Below are positions 26,063 through 34,550 of a DNA stretch of 64,000 nucleotides, piece after piece; within the stretch, counting starts at the first letter, position 1; the number at the start of each line of letters is the position of its first letter. The notes under the pieces are model-generated. The model was not told the origin of the DNA, did no database searches, and worked only from the letters and a program-made list of their open reading frames with translations. The DNA lies in contig CADAWC010000015.1 of NCBI GenBank assembly GCA_902791475.1, forward strand, positions 16,463 through 80,462. The letters are read 5' to 3'. The translations under genes and the position numbers were made by a program. The stretch is from Fibrobacter succinogenes. Its GTDB lineage: Bacteria; Fibrobacterota; Fibrobacteria; Fibrobacterales; Fibrobacteraceae.

Positions 26063-28009
26063 TTAGCGGACTGCAATGCGCTTCGTGGCGAGGACCTTGC
26101 GGCCTTCGACGAGGCGAACAATCACAGCGCCCTTGCCTGCAAACTGAGCCATGTCAACGGTCTTTGCAGCACCGGAGAATGTTTCAGAGAGGAGCATGTC
26201 GCCGCGAACGCTATAGATCTTCACGGACTTCGTGCCGTTGGAGGTCGTTGCGATGCTCAACATGTTGTTAGCAACAGCCATGCTAGCCTTGGCTGCAACA
26301 GCCGTAGCGATGGCAGTCGTGCCATTGTCGCGACCGATAACCTTTGCCGGAGCCGGCTTCGGTTCTGCCTTCGGCGCTACAACATCATCACCGCAAGAAA
26401 CTTCGGACCACCAGTAGGTATCAACAGCGCGGTTATTGATCCAAATGTCATTAACCTGACCGCGTTCCGGGTTCAAAGCATAGCACTTGCCTTCAGCCAT
26501 TTCATTGAGACCGGCGTTAAAGCACTTGCCATTGTAATCACCAGAGCCGTTCACGAATTCGACGCACTTGGTGACGACGATTTCGCTAGAGCTAGATTCC
26601 GGTTCAGAAGAGCTAGAGGATTCTTCGCTGGAGCTAGATTCAACAGAGCTAGAGGATTCTTCGCTAGAGCTGGATTCGACAGAGCTGGAGGATTCTTCGC
26701 TGGAGCTGGATTCAACAGAGCTGGAGCTTTCTTCGCTGGAGCTGGAAACGACGACTTCGCCGCATTCCGTTTCTTCCCACCACCAATTGTCGTTGGCGCG
26801 GTCGTTAATCCACTGCTGACCCTTGACATCGTTAGCACGGTCATCCTTCAACTTGTAGCACTTGCCTTCTTCCATGTCGGCAAGACCAGCGTTGTAGCAC
26901 TTGTCCGTCGTGTAGTTGCCTGTGCCGCGAACGAATTCTTCGCACTTGGAAACGACAACTTCGCTGGAGCTGGATTCTTCAACGGAGCTGGAAGATTCCG
27001 GTTCTTCGCTGGAGCTAGAGACTTCTTCAGAGCTAGAGGATTCCGGTTCTTCGCTAGAGCTAGAGACTTCTTCAGAGCTAGAGGATTCCGGTTCTTCGCT
27101 GGAGCTAGAGACTTCTTCAGAGCTAGAGGATTCCGGTTCTTCGCTGGAGCTAGAAACTTCTTCAGAGCTAGAGGATTCCGGTTCTTCGCTGGAGCTAGAA
27201 ACTTCTTCAGAGCTAGAGGATTCCAGTTCTTCGCTAGAGCTAGAAACTTCTTCAGAGCTAGAGGATTCCAGTTCTTCGCTAGAGCTAGAAACTTCTTCAG
27301 AGCTAGAGGATTCCGGTTCTTCGCTGGAGCTGGATTCTTCAACGGAGCTAGAAGATTCTTCAACACTGGAGCTGGAGATTTCCGTACCGCACGGAACAAC
27401 CTTCCACCACCAGACCTGAGAAGCAACGTTGTTGATCCAGAGTTGGTTCTTAACATCGTTGTAGCGATCTTCGTTGAGGGCGTAGCACTTGCCTTCTTCC
27501 ATTTCGAGGAGGCCAGCGTTGTAGCAGTTTTCAGTGAAGTTGCCAGAGCCGTTCACGAACTCAATGCAATTCGAAACGACGATCGGTTCTGCACTGGAGC
27601 TAGAAACCGGCGTTTCGCTGGAGCTGGATTCCGGTTCAGCAATCTCGCTAGAGCTGGATTCCGGCTCAACAATCTCGCTAGAGCTGGATTCCGGCTCAAC
27701 GATTTCACTGGAGCTGGATTCCGGTTCGACGCTGGAGCTAGAAACTTCTTCGATGCAAGGAGTTTCAACCCACCACCAGGTCTGAGAGGCTATGTTGTTG
27801 ACCCACTGTTGGACAGGGGCTTCAGCAACGCGAGCCGGATTGAAGGTGTAGCACTTGCCTTCTTCCATGTCAATGAGGCCTTCGTTATAACAATGTTTGT
27901 CATAATTGCCGGATCCGTTGACAAACGGAATGCAAGCAGAGCCTTCCTGAGCAAAAGCCATTGCAGAGGCCATACCCAAGAAGATGGTTGTTATTTTGGT
28001 TGTTTTCAT
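26063..28009 (-). CDS. secreted surface protein with four Cys/Trp modules and Ser/Glu linkers
   Basis: 648 residues. Signal peptide to about residue 20 (AMAFA). Four copies of a ~58-residue module begin with C-x2-FV-(N/R)-G-(S/T)-G and contain (Y/F)N-x-GL and M-x-EGKCY. They end in (W/Y)WW or WWW-x-E/K...C, the first starting at Cys26. The copies are separated by EPESSSSE-type linkers, the second about 120 residues long. The C-terminus (about 565-648: APKAEPKPAPAK, then SVKIYSVRGDMLLSETF ... RIAVR) resembles the sorting/anchoring domains common in Fibrobacter secreted enzymes. No catalytic domain is seen. The paired Cys and Trp-rich ends suggest a carbohydrate- or surface-binding module; this is inference. 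Confidence 0.85.
   Translation of the reverse strand: MKTTKITTIFLGMASAMAFAQEGSACIPFVNGSGNYDKHCYNEGLIDMEEGKCYTFNPARVAEAPVQQWVNNIASQTWWWVETPCIEEVSSSSVEPESSSSEIVEPESSSSEIVEPESSSSEIAEPESSSSETPVSSSSAEPIVVSNCIEFVNGSGNFTENCYNAGLLEMEEGKCYALNEDRYNDVKNQLWINNVASQVWWWKVVPCGTEISSSSVEESSSSVEESSSSEEPESSSSEEVSSSSEELESSSSEEVSSSSEELESSSSEEVSSSSEEPESSSSEEVSSSSEEPESSSSEEVSSSSEEPESSSSEEVSSSSEEPESSSSEEVSSSSEEPESSSSVEESSSSEVVVSKCEEFVRGTGNYTTDKCYNAGLADMEEGKCYKLKDDRANDVKGQQWINDRANDNWWWEETECGEVVVSSSSEESSSSVESSSSEESSSSVESSSSEESSSSVESSSSEESSSSSEPESSSSEIVVTKCVEFVNGSGDYNGKCFNAGLNEMAEGKCYALNPERGQVNDIWINNRAVDTYWWSEVSCGDDVVAPKAEPKPAPAKVIGRDNGTTAIATAVAAKASMAVANNMLSIATTSNGTKSVKIYSVRGDMLLSETFSGAAKTVDMAQFAGKGAVIVRLVEGRKVLATKRIAVR
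26596..27370. repeat. tandem Ser/Glu linker-coding repeats
   Basis: Repeating units of about 36 bases encode SSSSEEPE and SSSSEEVS blocks. The longest run (about 26995-27330) has near-identical copies that differ mainly at a few third positions, so slippage-driven length change is likely. Confidence 0.8.
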
Positions 28010-28346
28010 TTATTTGACCTTTTTAGTTTGTTTTTAAGGTCGTATAAATTTAGTAAACAAATCATACAAAATAATTGCAAACATACAAAAATTATATATA
28101 ATATGGATAAAACGCTTAAATTTTTAAAATTTGAGCAAAATCACACAAGTTGTAATTTTATTTTTACAACTTGACAACGTATTTTTCGTTTACTTATGAG
28201 CACCTGTTTGCAAAAAAGCAAACAAATATTTACACATAAAGATTGTTCAAAATAATTCGTTAAAAACCGCATTAATTCGTCTTAACACTAAACAATAAAA
28301 AACACCCCGAATCCTAATTTTTGAAGTTCTCTATGCGCTTAATAGC

Positions 28347-28372
28347 GATCCCCGCCTTCGCGGGGATGACAA
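28347..28372. repeat. REP-like palindrome
   Basis: ATCCCCGCC/CGCGGGGAT followed by GACAA, in the same family as the copy at 7806. Confidence 0.65.
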
Positions 28373-28377
28373 CGTAA

Positions 28378-28412
28378 AACAAAAAAGCCCGAGAGCTTGC
28401 AGTTCCCGGACT
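28378..28412 (-). terminator. intrinsic terminator of the GH8 gene
   Basis: An 11-position stem AGTCCGGGAAC with GCTCTCGGGCT, followed by TTTTTTG on the minus strand. Confidence 0.7.
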
Positions 28413-28454
28413 TTTAAAGTTTTCCCGCAGGGGCGGGCTTCGCTGTTTTAGCTT

Positions 28455-29900
28455 TTAGTCGAGCTTGATCTTCTTGAGGCTCGTCATACCAGCGTTCTTG
28501 ACGCGTACAACGTAGAGACCGTTCGGAACAGCCTTCAAGGAGACGTTCAACACTCCATTGGCGTGATTGTCGAACGACTTCAACACGCTACCCGTCATGG
28601 AAATCAAATCCACATGGACATTGCCATTGGCAGCAATTTGGAGCGTTCTACCGGCAAGCGTCATCTTCGGTGCGCTCGTCATTGCGGCGGTCAAGGCTGT
28701 CGTTCCGCTGCTGGAGCTGGATTCCGAATTCACAGAGCTCGAAGAAGTCGGCTGCGAAGGCGTTGCAGCGGCGAGGTTCGGCATGTTACCCGAAACGAGA
28801 AGTCCGTTCAAAAGCTTGAGAGACTGGTTGAAGTAGTTTTCGTCACCGAGAGCGACCGCTTCCTTCCAGTATTCATCGAGCTTTGCCTGATACTTGGCAT
28901 CGGAGATAAGAGATGTCATGAGGGAGGTCACGAAGGTGCTGTTGTGATCGTTGCCAAGTTCGCCAGAAGCTCTGCGAACAGGGCCCTTCATGTTGGCGGC
29001 ACTGACAGTAGAGACAAATTCAGCCATTTTCTTGTCGAGAGCAAGTGCACGCTTGTCGCCATGCCAGCAGACAGCCTTTGCATTACGCCACGGAGCGCGG
29101 GATGCATCGTAACTATAGTAGTCATCTTCACTCTTGCCGTTTTTATCAGTCCAGTCATCAATGAGACCAGTCGTAACTTCTGCAGAACTAGCTTCGTAAA
29201 GCTTCATGTTGGCATCGTAAGCGGTCTTGTTCCAGAATTCCGCATTGTCTGTATCGATCAAGGCAAAAACCGGCATGTAGGCAGGGTCAAAATAGCCTGG
29301 GTTCTTGCGGTTGAAAGCAGCATCGCCCCACTTGTCGCCTGGCAAATGCAGACCGTTCGATTCAAATTCGGACTTTTTCATGGACTGGATGAGCTTTTTG
29401 GCATCTTCCTTGTACTTTTCGTCGCCAAACTGGTAGTACGCCATTGCAAGGGCAGCAGCGGCATCGATATCGCCATCGAGTGCGGCACCGTTACCCGCAT
29501 CCCACAACTGAGAAAGGTTACCGACCTTCCAAATCATGAGGCCGTTTTCGTTCATCATCTTCTTGTAGAAGTTCCAAATCTTATCGAATTGCGGCTGATA
29601 GCTTGTGGTGTTGTCGCTAAAGTAGACCATCAGGAGCATGCCGTAGCCGACACCTTCCGAGAAATACGTATCGGATCCCGGATCAGAACGGACACCGGCC
29701 ACATCGCCCTGTTCGTTGTACATGGCCTTCATCCAGTAGGCAAACTGGGACTTCAATTCTTCGGAGGCTTTAGCCTTGTCGCTCAAAAGCGTCGCATTTC
29801 CACCGTAATCCGACATCTGCGGGAACGGGAAATTGACCTTAGCCTGGGCTAGACCAAATGCAAACAGGCCAGCAAGACCCATTTTCACCAAACGATTCAT
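28455..29900 (-). CDS. secreted GH8 family glycosidase (endoglucanase/xylanase type)
   Basis: 481 residues from the ATG at 29900, chosen because GGAG precedes it and a signal peptide follows (MNRLVKMGLAGLFAFGLAQA). An upstream in-frame start adds 21 non-signal residues. GH8 signatures are present: SEGVGYGMLLMVYF with the acid Glu82, DGDIDAAAALA with Asp142/Asp144, and YYSYDASRAPWRNA. The family hydrolyses beta-1,4-glucans, xylans or chitosan by inversion, and the substrate cannot be fixed here. A SSSSVNSESSSSS linker leads to a C-terminal sorting-type domain ending MTSLKKIKLD, as in other Fibrobacter secreted enzymes. Confidence 0.9.
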   Translation of the reverse strand: MNRLVKMGLAGLFAFGLAQAKVNFPFPQMSDYGGNATLLSDKAKASEELKSQFAYWMKAMYNEQGDVAGVRSDPGSDTYFSEGVGYGMLLMVYFSDNTTSYQPQFDKIWNFYKKMMNENGLMIWKVGNLSQLWDAGNGAALDGDIDAAAALAMAYYQFGDEKYKEDAKKLIQSMKKSEFESNGLHLPGDKWGDAAFNRKNPGYFDPAYMPVFALIDTDNAEFWNKTAYDANMKLYEASSAEVTTGLIDDWTDKNGKSEDDYYSYDASRAPWRNAKAVCWHGDKRALALDKKMAEFVSTVSAANMKGPVRRASGELGNDHNSTFVTSLMTSLISDAKYQAKLDEYWKEAVALGDENYFNQSLKLLNGLLVSGNMPNLAAATPSQPTSSSSVNSESSSSSGTTALTAAMTSAPKMTLAGRTLQIAANGNVHVDLISMTGSVLKSFDNHANGVLNVSLKAVPNGLYVVRVKNAGMTSLKKIKLD

Positions 29901-29988
29901 ACACAACTCCATTGCCCACACAGGGCCGTTAAATCTATCTAAAAATAAATTATTAGCGACCAAATTTAAATTTTTTTAGTCTTACGTT

Positions 29989-31770
29989 TTAGTACTGTGT
30001 GCGGTCCATCACGACAAAAAGGGAATCGCGGTACGCAACGTGCCATTTTTCGCTAGAATCAAGCGTTTCAATCAGTTTATCCCACCTGGCATAATAGCGG
30101 AGCGGTAGCACCACGCGGTCAATTTCCATCGAATCGGCATCTGTCAAGAACAGCCGAGGCATGGTCGCATACGAAAGATAACGTTCAAAGAAATCCGCCG
30201 TTTTCAGGATAAAACGTCCATCGATGTATATCGAATCCAGCGGGTTCATAAAGGCCAAATAGCCTCCCGCGCGGTCGTCGTTGAAAAGCCTGCCCGGGTG
30301 CGGATTTTCCATCATCCAATGCGCAGCCCCCACAGGCACGCGCTGGTAGGCAATCATGGAATCGTAAGATGAGAGCGATTTTCCCCAAAGCCCCAAAACA
30401 AAAGCCAATACGACGGCCGAAAGCAAAAAGTCCATCGTCATCAGCGGGGCAAAAGTCGTTTTTAACGATACCAAATCTGCACCTGTTTTCCGCAGCTTTT
30501 TAGCGAGGCGCTTTTTCAGCTGTAACTTGGCTCCCATTTTTTTCAAGTTTTCCACATGGCGGTTCTTGGCCTTCGATTTTGCAGCAGAACGTTGCAACGT
30601 AAAATGCACGAGGACCGCTAAAAATACCGGGAAAAAGAGGACAAAGTTACGTTCAGCGACGAGAGTCATAATCGCCGTGATAAAAAGCCAGGAGGGCTGC
30701 AATCGGCGACTAAAGATGGCTTCGATGCGCTCTTTGGCCTGCCATGAGAATTGCCACGACATATAAGGCGCAGGCTGCAAATACCACCGAACCACAGCAA
30801 GGATTATCCCACTCACACAAAGTCCAAGCATGAGTACTGACTGCAACACATTTTCACCATTCATCAAAAGCGTAATCGGCGAACGGTTCTCTGCAATTTC
30901 ATTTGAAAAGACTATGGCCGAAGACGAAAGTCCTAGCAAACGATCCAGCAATTCGAACGGGTACGGAATCAGGTTAAAGCCATCACGATGGAACACCGGC
31001 ACAATAAATAGCAGCACCATAAAAAGCGTCTGCAAAGCCAAAGACCTAAAGGGGATTCGCACGCCATTCCATTGACGAACTTTTCCAAACTTTCCCCAAC
31101 GGCGATACCACAATCCGTACAAGAAAGATCCGTACGCAAAAATCAAGCCCAGAATGTAAAGCCCTTGGCATTTGCTCCAGAACCACTGGATAAAAAGAAC
31201 TGCCAAGATTCCCCAAAGTTTATTGTAATCCGCCACGTAATGGAAGGCCCGGCGCATCATGCGGTGCGCGTTTTTAGGTTCTGCGCTATGAGTTTTTTTG
31301 CGATCTTCGCGCCATCCATAAAAAAGCCACGGCAACACGTTCCAATAAATGCCAAGGAACAGCATGCTCAAAAGTACCGGGCGGATTTCAAACTGATAAC
31401 GGAATACATACAGGAGAACGACAATCCCTGCAAATGTTATCGAAGAAAACGTTTGACTTTTTTCATCGGTCTTTTCGTTACTTGACCAGCGGATCGAAGG
31501 CAATAAGAACAGCGCAAAGACTACGCCCCAAAGGAGCGCCTTAAACGAAACCAATAGCGGCGCCCCGCCTATGTTATAGACAAACGCTACAATTTGCTGG
31601 AAATATTCATGCACGTTGACGACAGGTTCACGCACTGGCGTCCAGGTCGTCACCCATTCACGCGCACAAGCCAAATGCCACCAAATGTCGGTGTCAGTCA
31701 GCGGGAAAATCGCAAAAAGCGAAACCGCGGCACATATAATCGCTATCACTATGGATATTGGTAACTGCAT
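29989..31770 (-). CDS. polytopic membrane protein at the end of the TIGR02171 operon
   Basis: 593 residues from the ATG at 31770, which overlaps the upstream stop by one base (TGATG). A GTG one codon earlier is also possible. About ten transmembrane segments. Near the N-terminus is FPLTDTDIWWHLACAREWV, a motif seen in bacterial GT-C/PMT-like membrane proteins where the acidic pair would bind a lipid-linked sugar. The C-terminal ~110 residues are soluble (GGYLAFMNPLDSIYIDGRFI ... VVLPLRYYARWDKLIETLDS) and resemble the periplasmic ends of such proteins. A glycosyltransferase role is a guess. Co-transcription with lipoprotein genes implies a shared envelope job. Confidence 0.75.
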   Translation of the reverse strand: MQLPISIVIAIICAAVSLFAIFPLTDTDIWWHLACAREWVTTWTPVREPVVNVHEYFQQIVAFVYNIGGAPLLVSFKALLWGVVFALFLLPSIRWSSNEKTDEKSQTFSSITFAGIVVLLYVFRYQFEIRPVLLSMLFLGIYWNVLPWLFYGWREDRKKTHSAEPKNAHRMMRRAFHYVADYNKLWGILAVLFIQWFWSKCQGLYILGLIFAYGSFLYGLWYRRWGKFGKVRQWNGVRIPFRSLALQTLFMVLLFIVPVFHRDGFNLIPYPFELLDRLLGLSSSAIVFSNEIAENRSPITLLMNGENVLQSVLMLGLCVSGIILAVVRWYLQPAPYMSWQFSWQAKERIEAIFSRRLQPSWLFITAIMTLVAERNFVLFFPVFLAVLVHFTLQRSAAKSKAKNRHVENLKKMGAKLQLKKRLAKKLRKTGADLVSLKTTFAPLMTMDFLLSAVVLAFVLGLWGKSLSSYDSMIAYQRVPVGAAHWMMENPHPGRLFNDDRAGGYLAFMNPLDSIYIDGRFILKTADFFERYLSYATMPRLFLTDADSMEIDRVVLPLRYYARWDKLIETLDSSEKWHVAYRDSLFVVMDRTQY

Positions 31771-34547
31771 CACTTCAACCTTTTCAACAAGGAATCTAGA
31801 CGAGTCGAAACAACGATACTACCTTCGGAGCACAAATGGTCTTCATCAAAGAAGTCCTTGCTAGAATAGTCATGATGGCCATCATGGTATTCATCAAGCA
31901 CTGTAAAATTCGGATACCTTTTCTCAAGTTCCTGAACAGCGTCCTGCATCTCCTTAGCCGCTTCGCGCGTAGGCCCATACCTACCCCACCCTTTCGTCTT
32001 GAGGAAGTTTGGCGACTGCGGGAAAACTATACCCACGACATGGGCTCCATAATTTTGGGCAAGGTCCAGGATTTCCGCCAAACGCTGCAAGTTAAAGACA
32101 AAACCCGATTTATCCTGATCAAACCAGTTAGGATCATGGACGACATCAGGGACATCATCGCCCCACCCTTCCGACGGCTGTTTCATCAGGCCACGATGAT
32201 AACCAAAAGCTTCGTACTCGTAATCGTTCAGGCTCATGGCATATTGTGATGCTTCATACATGTCGCCAAGTAGGCCATCTTTCCAGTATCCGTGATTTTT
32301 ATCGTATTCATAGCCTGGGATATTCGCATTTGCAAACCAATCGTTCCAATTTTCACCTTTGACATACCAGCGGTCATAATCCAAAGCCAACACAACAACT
32401 TTCAGCTTGGGCATCAATGGCAAAATGTAGTTCTTGACAAAGAAAAGCGTACTTTCCATATCCTGTGCGGAATAAGACATGTTTATGGCGAACATGGATT
32501 TAATGTATTCAGGATCGACGCCTGCAAAAGTTCTCGAAGAGCCGATGATTACAAGTTCCGTTGTATCGCGGTACTTCCAGAAAAGCTCCATCTTGGCCTT
32601 CATAATTCTTGATGCCACCCCGGTCGACAAGGTGATGTAGGCACAAGCGCTATCTAAATCCAGCGCTCCATATCTGTCATCTACAGCCGATGATTTTACC
32701 CACAAGCTCGGATGCCACAGTTCATCGCCTTCAGCAAGTTCAACAACGGAACTATCGGACAAGTTCACAAGAACAATCTTGGAATGAGCGCCATTTGCAT
32801 TCGTAAGCGTTGCCACGGCGAGATTTTCACCACCCGTCGCCCATTCGCTATGATCAAAAGAAAATCCCTTCGGAGATGCAAAAGAGTTCACCAGCGTTCC
32901 GGTAGAATCCATCATGAGCAGGCGTTCATGCGTGATGTAATTTTCACCTACAAACTTTTGACCCGTTTCGCCAGCAAAGTCGAGGAACAGCGTACGCTTG
33001 CTACCGTCTTTCGCCAGAGACACATTGCAGGCCTGTTCGCCACCGTACCAAAGTGTATCGCGAGCGTTATCCTTAACTGTCGAACCCGATTTTGCAATGC
33101 GGGCACGCAGCAATCGAGCGCCCGTTACCGCAAGCGCATTATCGTCACTAATGCCGCCGTGATAAGCGCCATCGAAAAGTTTTTCGGGCTTGCCAAACTT
33201 GCCATTGACTAGCTTTACCTGCCACGTGCTCGTCGCTGCAAAAGCGGCATCGTCTTTATTGTTGCCCGCATCCGTCACATAGACAATCGCCGTATCGCCA
33301 TTGTCAAGCACGCGCCAACGCGGGATTGAAGCACTTTCGACATCGAGCTTCACGAGATTTGTTCCGTCCGCATTCAAGTCACGCACATAAAGGCTAGACT
33401 TGCCAGAAACGCCTTCGAGACGCGTACAGAACGCCACGCGCTTTCCGTCTGGCGAGATTTCAGGGTGATAAACTTCGATAGAATCTGCAATTTCTGTCAC
33501 AGACAAAATACCGCTAGAATAATCGATGTAAGCGAGGTTCCCTGACACATCGTTACGGAAAGCAAGCTTCACCCTGTACGTTCCCGTCAACGAGCGCAAT
33601 TTTGCAGAATTTGCAAGAGGCACAATCAAACTTGTCGCCGCCTTGCCATCGGCGCCCATCCAGGTCGCAGCGGGGATTGCCCCATAAGCCAAGCGAAATC
33701 CGACGTATTCGGCACGAGTGGAAGATGTTACAATATAGACATCGCCTCGGCTGTACAAATTAATCGAATTCATGGAGTTGCGATAGCTACCGCCCTTGAC
33801 AATGCGTTCCCCTAAGGAACCGCCATCAGGTGCGCCTGCAAAATTCGTCAAAGTCGTATCGCGGAAACTGCTAAACCAGTCGTTTACCCATTCCATCGCA
33901 TTTCCAATCAGGTCACAAACGCGCTTGCTCGAATCTGTTTTGCTACAGACTTTGTGAACTTTGTAATCCGAGTTTTCTGCGGTCCATGCTTCAGAGAGGT
34001 TCCAATACGATTTTGCAACAAGCAACCATTCCGCTTCGGTCGGCAAGCGGTACGCATTTACTTCTGGACGGAAAACAAAGCCTTCAAGATTCTTGCAATG
34101 CTTATCGTTATCGAAAGACGCTTTGCTATAAGTGTAAGCCGTATCGAGCTTTTCGGCCTTGCTGCGTTCGTTAGCAAAGAGCACCGCATCGTAATACGTG
34201 AGGTCTGTCGCGGGCAAATCCTCATCGCATTCAAGCTTGAGCCCTGTCGAAGGTTTCATGAGCTTGTTAAACTCGCCACAGGTCACCTCGTGCTTCCCTA
34301 TCGAGAAATCATAATCAAGCACGACATTCATTTGCGGGCGTTCGCTGAGTTTTGCAGAAGTATAATTCGTGCCAAGCGCTACAGTCTTATTCTCTGCAAA
34401 AACGCGAACCATTCCCACCAAAGAATCGTTCGAGACAAAATCAACAGCTTCGTCAGAGTGATTCCCAAGCGAATCATTCCCGGAATCAAAACATCCCAGG
34501 AAAGATATCATCAAGAGCAAATTCGCTATAGCAAACAGTTTTTTCAT
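31770..34547 (-). CDS. TIGR02171-family lipoprotein, paralogue 1 (last of four)
   Basis: 925 residues. Lipobox SFLGC puts the lipidated Cys at 19. Residues about 50-290 are an FGE-sulfatase/SUMF1-like domain (YRLPTEAEWLLVA, GNAMEWVNDW, GGSYRN, VGFRLAYG) that lacks the catalytic cysteines of formylglycine-generating enzyme. The middle (about 310-620) is a PD40/TolB-like propeller (YHPEISPDGKRVAFCTR, IVYVTDAGNNKDDAAFA). The last ~260 residues resemble an SGNH-hydrolase fold: VIIGSSRTFAGV and FFDEDHLCSEGS. TIGR02171 is a Fibrobacter succinogenes paralogous family of unknown function. It starts 3 bases after the previous paralogue. Confidence 0.88.
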   Translation of the reverse strand: MKKLFAIANLLLMISFLGCFDSGNDSLGNHSDEAVDFVSNDSLVGMVRVFAENKTVALGTNYTSAKLSERPQMNVVLDYDFSIGKHEVTCGEFNKLMKPSTGLKLECDEDLPATDLTYYDAVLFANERSKAEKLDTAYTYSKASFDNDKHCKNLEGFVFRPEVNAYRLPTEAEWLLVAKSYWNLSEAWTAENSDYKVHKVCSKTDSSKRVCDLIGNAMEWVNDWFSSFRDTTLTNFAGAPDGGSLGERIVKGGSYRNSMNSINLYSRGDVYIVTSSTRAEYVGFRLAYGAIPAATWMGADGKAATSLIVPLANSAKLRSLTGTYRVKLAFRNDVSGNLAYIDYSSGILSVTEIADSIEVYHPEISPDGKRVAFCTRLEGVSGKSSLYVRDLNADGTNLVKLDVESASIPRWRVLDNGDTAIVYVTDAGNNKDDAAFAATSTWQVKLVNGKFGKPEKLFDGAYHGGISDDNALAVTGARLLRARIAKSGSTVKDNARDTLWYGGEQACNVSLAKDGSKRTLFLDFAGETGQKFVGENYITHERLLMMDSTGTLVNSFASPKGFSFDHSEWATGGENLAVATLTNANGAHSKIVLVNLSDSSVVELAEGDELWHPSLWVKSSAVDDRYGALDLDSACAYITLSTGVASRIMKAKMELFWKYRDTTELVIIGSSRTFAGVDPEYIKSMFAINMSYSAQDMESTLFFVKNYILPLMPKLKVVVLALDYDRWYVKGENWNDWFANANIPGYEYDKNHGYWKDGLLGDMYEASQYAMSLNDYEYEAFGYHRGLMKQPSEGWGDDVPDVVHDPNWFDQDKSGFVFNLQRLAEILDLAQNYGAHVVGIVFPQSPNFLKTKGWGRYGPTREAAKEMQDAVQELEKRYPNFTVLDEYHDGHHDYSSKDFFDEDHLCSEGSIVVSTRLDSLLKRLK

Positions 34548-34550
34548 AGC

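Larger units (their letters stand above)
28010..28454. other. 445-bp intergenic region
   Basis: AT-rich from 28010 to about 28320 (promoter side of the Ser-rich protein; AAAGGTC precedes its ATG). It then holds a REP-like repeat at 28347-28372 and the GH8 terminator. No gene seen. Confidence 0.55.

Noticed and set aside
28563..29852. 429-codon plus-strand open frame opposite the GH8 gene
   Set aside because: Shadow of a gene with clear catalytic motifs.
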